Source: Magnetospirillum aberrantis SpK (GTDB lineage Bacteria > Pseudomonadota > Alphaproteobacteria > Rhodospirillales > Magnetospirillaceae). Taken from it: a DNA stretch of 36,972 bases. The first letter of the stretch is position 1, and each line of letters begins with the position of its first letter. The stretch spans positions 1-36,972 of the forward strand of contig NZ_JAAIYP010000041.1 in assembly GCF_011022235.1 (NCBI RefSeq). Direction: 5' to 3'. Shown one piece after another: positions 33,337 through 36,972 of the stretch. Made by a program: the position numbers and the translations under genes. The notes beneath the pieces were generated by a model. That model ran no database searches. It worked only from the letters and a program-made list of their open reading frames with translations, and was not told the DNA's origin.

Positions 33337-33365
33337 TTGCCTCGGGCGGCGAATCCGCTTAAGGT
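33337..33365 (+). promoter_or_regulatory. Putative promoter of the rimP-nusA leader
   Basis: TTGCCT (33337-33342) and TAAGGT (33360-33365) are 17 nt apart. A start near 33372 gives a leader of about 120 nt to rimP, or a transcript of about 90 nt if it ends at the terminator at 33460. Confidence 0.5.
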
Positions 33366-33427
33366 CCGCCACTAGACACATTCTTGCTTTCCTTCCAAGA
33401 AGCGTTTTGCTGGAGGAAGGGATCGTA

Positions 33428-33460
33428 AGGGTGGGCCGTAGGCCCACTTTTTTGTTTTTT
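33428..33460 (+). terminator. Intrinsic terminator/attenuator ahead of rimP
   Basis: GTGGGCC (33431-33437) and GGCCCAC (33441-33447) form a 7-bp stem with a 3-nt loop, extendable with A/G-T pairs, followed by TTTTTTGTTTTTTT. It is one of the strongest terminators here. It lies about 105 nt after trmB and only 34 nt before the rimP ATG, which leaves little room for a promoter, so it probably acts as an attenuator for rimP or ends a short leader RNA. Confidence 0.85.
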
Positions 33461-33493
33461 TAAGGACCCTTTAGGTCGCAAGGCATCGAGGGA

Positions 33494-33994
33494 ATGGACC
33501 TTCAACAGCGTTTGGATCACCTGATTGCGCCGTCACTCGAAGCCCAGGGCTACGAGTTGGTGCGAGTCATTTTCCAGGGCAAGACCCACCCCACGCTTCA
33601 GATCATGGCCGAACGCAAGGACGGCGCGCCGATGACGGTGGACGATTGCGCCGACATCAGCCGTTCTCTGTCGGCCCTTCTGGACGTTGAAGACCCCATT
33701 CAGGGGGGATACGTGCTCGAGGTCAGTTCGCCCGGCATCGACCGGCCGCTGACGCGGGCCAAGGATTTCGTCACCTGGACCGGGCACGAGGCAAAGGTGG
33801 AATCGCTGGTGGCCGTGGATGGCCGCAAGCGTTTCCGCGGCACGCTGCTGGGTCTGGACGAGGAAGGCCGGGTCAGGCTTCTGACCGAGACCGGCGAGGC
33901 GCTGATCCCCCAGGAAGACATCAAGTCGGCCAAGCTGGTGCTGACCGATGCGTTGATCGACGCCGTGACCAAAGGGCCGGAAGGCCAGGGATAA
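33494..33994 (+). CDS. rimP: Ribosome maturation factor RimP
   Basis: A 166-aa 30S-maturation protein. Motifs: GYELVRVIFQG near residues 19-29, the conserved MTVDDCADISRSLSALLD (46-63), and YVLEVSSPGIDRPL (73-86), all typical of RimP. The C-terminal half is the SH3-like domain with LLGLDEEGRVRL and a short Lys-Ser region. Start ATG at 33494 has AGGG upstream. It is the first gene of rimP-nusA-ylxR-infB, 8 nt before nusA. Confidence 0.95.
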   Translation: MDLQQRLDHLIAPSLEAQGYELVRVIFQGKTHPTLQIMAERKDGAPMTVDDCADISRSLSALLDVEDPIQGGYVLEVSSPGIDRPLTRAKDFVTWTGHEAKVESLVAVDGRKRFRGTLLGLDEEGRVRLLTETGEALIPQEDIKSAKLVLTDALIDAVTKGPEGQG

Positions 33995-34002
33995 AAGAGA
34001 CG

Positions 34003-35517
<1,515 letters not shown>

Positions 35518-35521
35518 GGGA

Positions 35522-35611
35522 ATGATGGTGGGAACCGAACCAATGGGCGCTTATCGTGTCAAATGCGCGGCTTCGCCGCGCGCCCATTGGTTCGAAGACG
35601 GTCAGGGCTGA
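35522..35611 (+). other. Micro-ORF 1, stop/start-coupled to nusA and sharing its C-terminal tail
   Basis: Four bases after the nusA TGA (35515-35517) comes ATGATG (35522). An open frame from there runs 29 codons to the second copy of the tail, reading MVGTEPMGAYRVKC from the second ATG at 35525 and ending HWFEDGQG-TGA at 35609-35611. It is tight enough to the nusA stop for re-initiation. Expression is unproven. Confidence 0.4.
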
Positions 35612-35615
35612 GGGA

Positions 35616-35705
35616 ATGATGGTGGGAACCGAACCAATGGGCGCTTATCGTGTCAAATGCGCGGCTTCGCCGCGTGCCCATTGGTTCGAGGACGGCCAGG
35701 CGTAA
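35616..35705 (+). other. Micro-ORF 2, identical start, ending HWFEDGQA
   Basis: The same arrangement recurs 94 nt later: ATGATG at 35616 follows the TGA of micro-ORF 1, and the frame ends HWFEDGQA-TAA at 35703-35705. The ylxR ATG comes 3 nt after that stop (TAAGACATG). The chain nusA, micro-ORF 1, micro-ORF 2, ylxR therefore keeps stop-start coupling throughout. Whether the peptides are made is not known. Confidence 0.4.
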
Positions 35706-35708
35706 GAC

Positions 35709-36344
35709 ATGGAGGATTGGGCCGAGGCGGATCAGCCCGGTGGACCCCAGCGTCGGTGCATCGCCACCGGTCAGGTCCGCCCCAAGGAGGAACTGCTGCG
35801 GTTCGTGGTGTCGCCGGCGGGCGAGGTCGTTCCAGACCTTGAACGCCGCTTGCCCGGCCGGGGAATCTGGTTGAGCGCGCGGCGGGATGTGGTAAATACG
35901 GCCGTGAGCAAGCGCCTGTTCGCCAAGGCGGCGCGGCGTGCGGTGACGGTGCCGGACGATCTGGCCGACCGGGTGGGCGTGTTGCTGGGGCGGCGCTGCC
36001 TGGAAGTGCTTTCGTTGGCCCGCCGTGCCGGTCAGGCGCTGTGCGGGTTCGAGAAGGTCAAGGCCGAGCTGAAGGCTGGCCGGGTGGCGGTGTTGGTGGA
36101 AGCCCGCGACGCCGCCGAAGACGGGAAAAACAAGATCCGCGCTTTGGCGTCGGGCGTTCCCGTGGTTGAATTGTTCGATGCGGTCGAGTTGGGTGAACCC
36201 TTCGGCCGTGACCAGTCGGTGCACGCCGCCCTGTCGCAGGGCGGTTTGGCGCGTCGGTTGGTGGTGGAGGCAGGACTTTTGGCCGGCTTCCGCCAGGGCT
36301 TGGTGTCGCGTCCGTCTTCCGGGGCGGCGCCCGAGTCAGTGTGA
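35709..36344 (+). CDS. ylxR: YlxR (DUF448) plus L7Ae-like RNA-binding protein
   Basis: A 211-aa two-domain RNA-binding protein typical of alphaproteobacterial nusA-infB operons. The N-terminal DUF448/YlxR domain (about 15-85) has RRCIATGQVRPKEELLRFVV and LPGRGIWLSARRDV. The second part (about 95-190) resembles an L7Ae/L30e fold with VLSLARRAGQALCGFEKV and NKIRALASGVPVVELF. Its function is not known; context suggests ribosome or rRNA binding. Start ATG at 35709 lies 3 nt after a TAA that ends the third copy of the NusA tail. infB starts 55 nt after its stop. Confidence 0.9.
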   Translation: MEDWAEADQPGGPQRRCIATGQVRPKEELLRFVVSPAGEVVPDLERRLPGRGIWLSARRDVVNTAVSKRLFAKAARRAVTVPDDLADRVGVLLGRRCLEVLSLARRAGQALCGFEKVKAELKAGRVAVLVEARDAAEDGKNKIRALASGVPVVELFDAVELGEPFGRDQSVHAALSQGGLARRLVVEAGLLAGFRQGLVSRPSSGAAPESV

Positions 36345-36399
36345 GAGTGAACCGGCCGCGCCTCCCGCACGGCCCCGCGAAAGAGACGAAGTCGATTAC

Positions 36400-36972
36400 A
36401 TGAGCGATTCGAAGGATCAGGAGCGTAAGCCCGCGCCGTTGAAGCTGTCCCAGCCGGGCAAGCTCGAGCTGAAGAAGACGGTCGAGGCCGGCCAGGTTCG
36501 CCAGAGCTTCTCGCATGGCCGCTCGAAGGTGGTGCAGGTGGAAGTGCGCAAGAAGCGCACATTCTCGGCCGCCGGTGGCGCCATGCACGAGGTGCGCGAA
36601 GGCGCCAGCGCCGCCGAGGCCGAATTGGCGAAGGCGGTGGCCAACGTCGAGCTGTTGCAGCAGGCGGTGAACGCACACGACCTGACCCCGCACGAGCGCA
36701 ACGCCCGCGCCGCCGCCCTGGAAGCCGCCAAGCAGGCCGCTGATCAGGCCCGCGCCCGCGCCGAGGAAGAGGCCCGCGCCCGCGCCGAGGCCGAAGCCTT
36801 TGCCGCCGAGGACGAAGAGGCTCACGCCGCCGAAGAGGTTGTCGCCGAACCCGAGGTGGAAACCGAAGCGGCCCCGGTCGTCGAGGACCAGCCCGTTGCG
36901 GAACCCGCCGTTCCGGTCGCCGACGCTGTCGCTCCGGCGGTTCCAGCCACGCCGGCTGCGGCCCCGGCCGGT
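36400..36972 (+). CDS. infB: Translation initiation factor IF-2, N-terminal part (cut by window end)
   Basis: The first 191 residues of IF-2; the gene runs off the end of the window. Residues 15-55 contain LKLSQPGKLELKKTVEAG and VRQSFSHGRSKVVQVEVRKK, the alphaproteobacterial IF-2 N-terminal associated domain. From about residue 70 the sequence is a long Ala/Glu/Arg helix (ARARAEEEARARAEAEA) and then a Pro/Ala/Val/Glu-rich linker, as is usual before the GTPase domain, which lies outside the window. Start ATG at 36400; Shine-Dalgarno is weak. It is the last gene visible in the rimP-nusA-ylxR-infB operon. Confidence 0.96.
   Translation, partial: MSDSKDQERKPAPLKLSQPGKLELKKTVEAGQVRQSFSHGRSKVVQVEVRKKRTFSAAGGAMHEVREGASAAEAELAKAVANVELLQQAVNAHDLTPHERNARAAALEAAKQAADQARARAEEEARARAEAEAFAAEDEEAHAAEEVVAEPEVETEAAPVVEDQPVAEPAVPVADAVAPAVPATPAAAPAG

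Noticed and set aside
33431-33463. Ten-codon leader peptide GTG...TAA inside the rimP terminator
   Set aside because: It is made mostly of the hairpin and T run; no amino-acid bias or conserved regulatory codons.

Overview
The window looks like a GC-rich alphaproteobacterial chromosome of the Rhodospirillales, with a Magnetospirillum-like gene content. The main evidence is the run tsaB-rimI-(tusA-like, mucR)-fur-olsB-olsA-miaB-phoH-ybeY-corC-lnt-HTH-metK-trmB followed by rimP-nusA-ylxR-infB, a Ros/MucR regulator, a SAM-II type riboswitch and a SUV3-like helicase. Genus is an inference. No rRNA, tRNA, CRISPR array, IS element or integrase was seen, and no gene-free stretch exceeds 300 bases.

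Layout. 1-2.7 kb (minus): a 620-aa unsecreted transglycosylase/LysM/peptidoglycan-binding protein, preceded by a small exported cysteine-containing protein; the pair resembles an antibacterial effector and its immunity protein. 2.7-5.5 kb (minus): typA and a PfkB-family kinase in one operon. 5.7-6.9 kb (plus): an EI24-type membrane protein and a lipoprotein. 6.9-9.6 kb (minus): a glycan cassette (DUF6165 protein and two GT9 glycosyltransferases). 9.8-12.5 kb (plus): creA, a large unrecognised protein and two tiny unknown proteins. 12.5-18 kb (minus): a SUV3-like RNA helicase, a serine hydrolase and htpG. 18.2-19.7 kb (plus): a short HPF and a LysR regulator. 19.8-20.8 kb (minus): a small unknown protein behind an AT-rich, box-rich control region, and a D-Ala-D-Ala dipeptidase.

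From 20.9 kb to the end nearly everything is on the plus strand and concerns translation, tRNA/rRNA modification and envelope lipids: tsaB and miaB (tRNA modification), rimI (acetylation), fur, olsB/olsA (ornithine lipid), phoH-ybeY-corC-lnt (tightly overlapping), an XRE regulator, SAM-II-controlled metK overlapping trmB, then the transcription/translation operon rimP-nusA-ylxR-infB, with infB cut by the window end.

Points of most interest: a 94-bp tandem duplication at the 3' end of nusA that carries copies of the NusA tail, an inverted repeat and stop/start-coupled micro-ORFs; a SAM-II aptamer before metK; an intrinsic terminator in the leader 34 nt ahead of rimP; the effector/immunity-like pair; a cluster of TGTCKAT boxes at 20.1 kb; and the htpG terminator that covers the start region of the next gene. 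Functions are read from motifs by eye; no database search was run.
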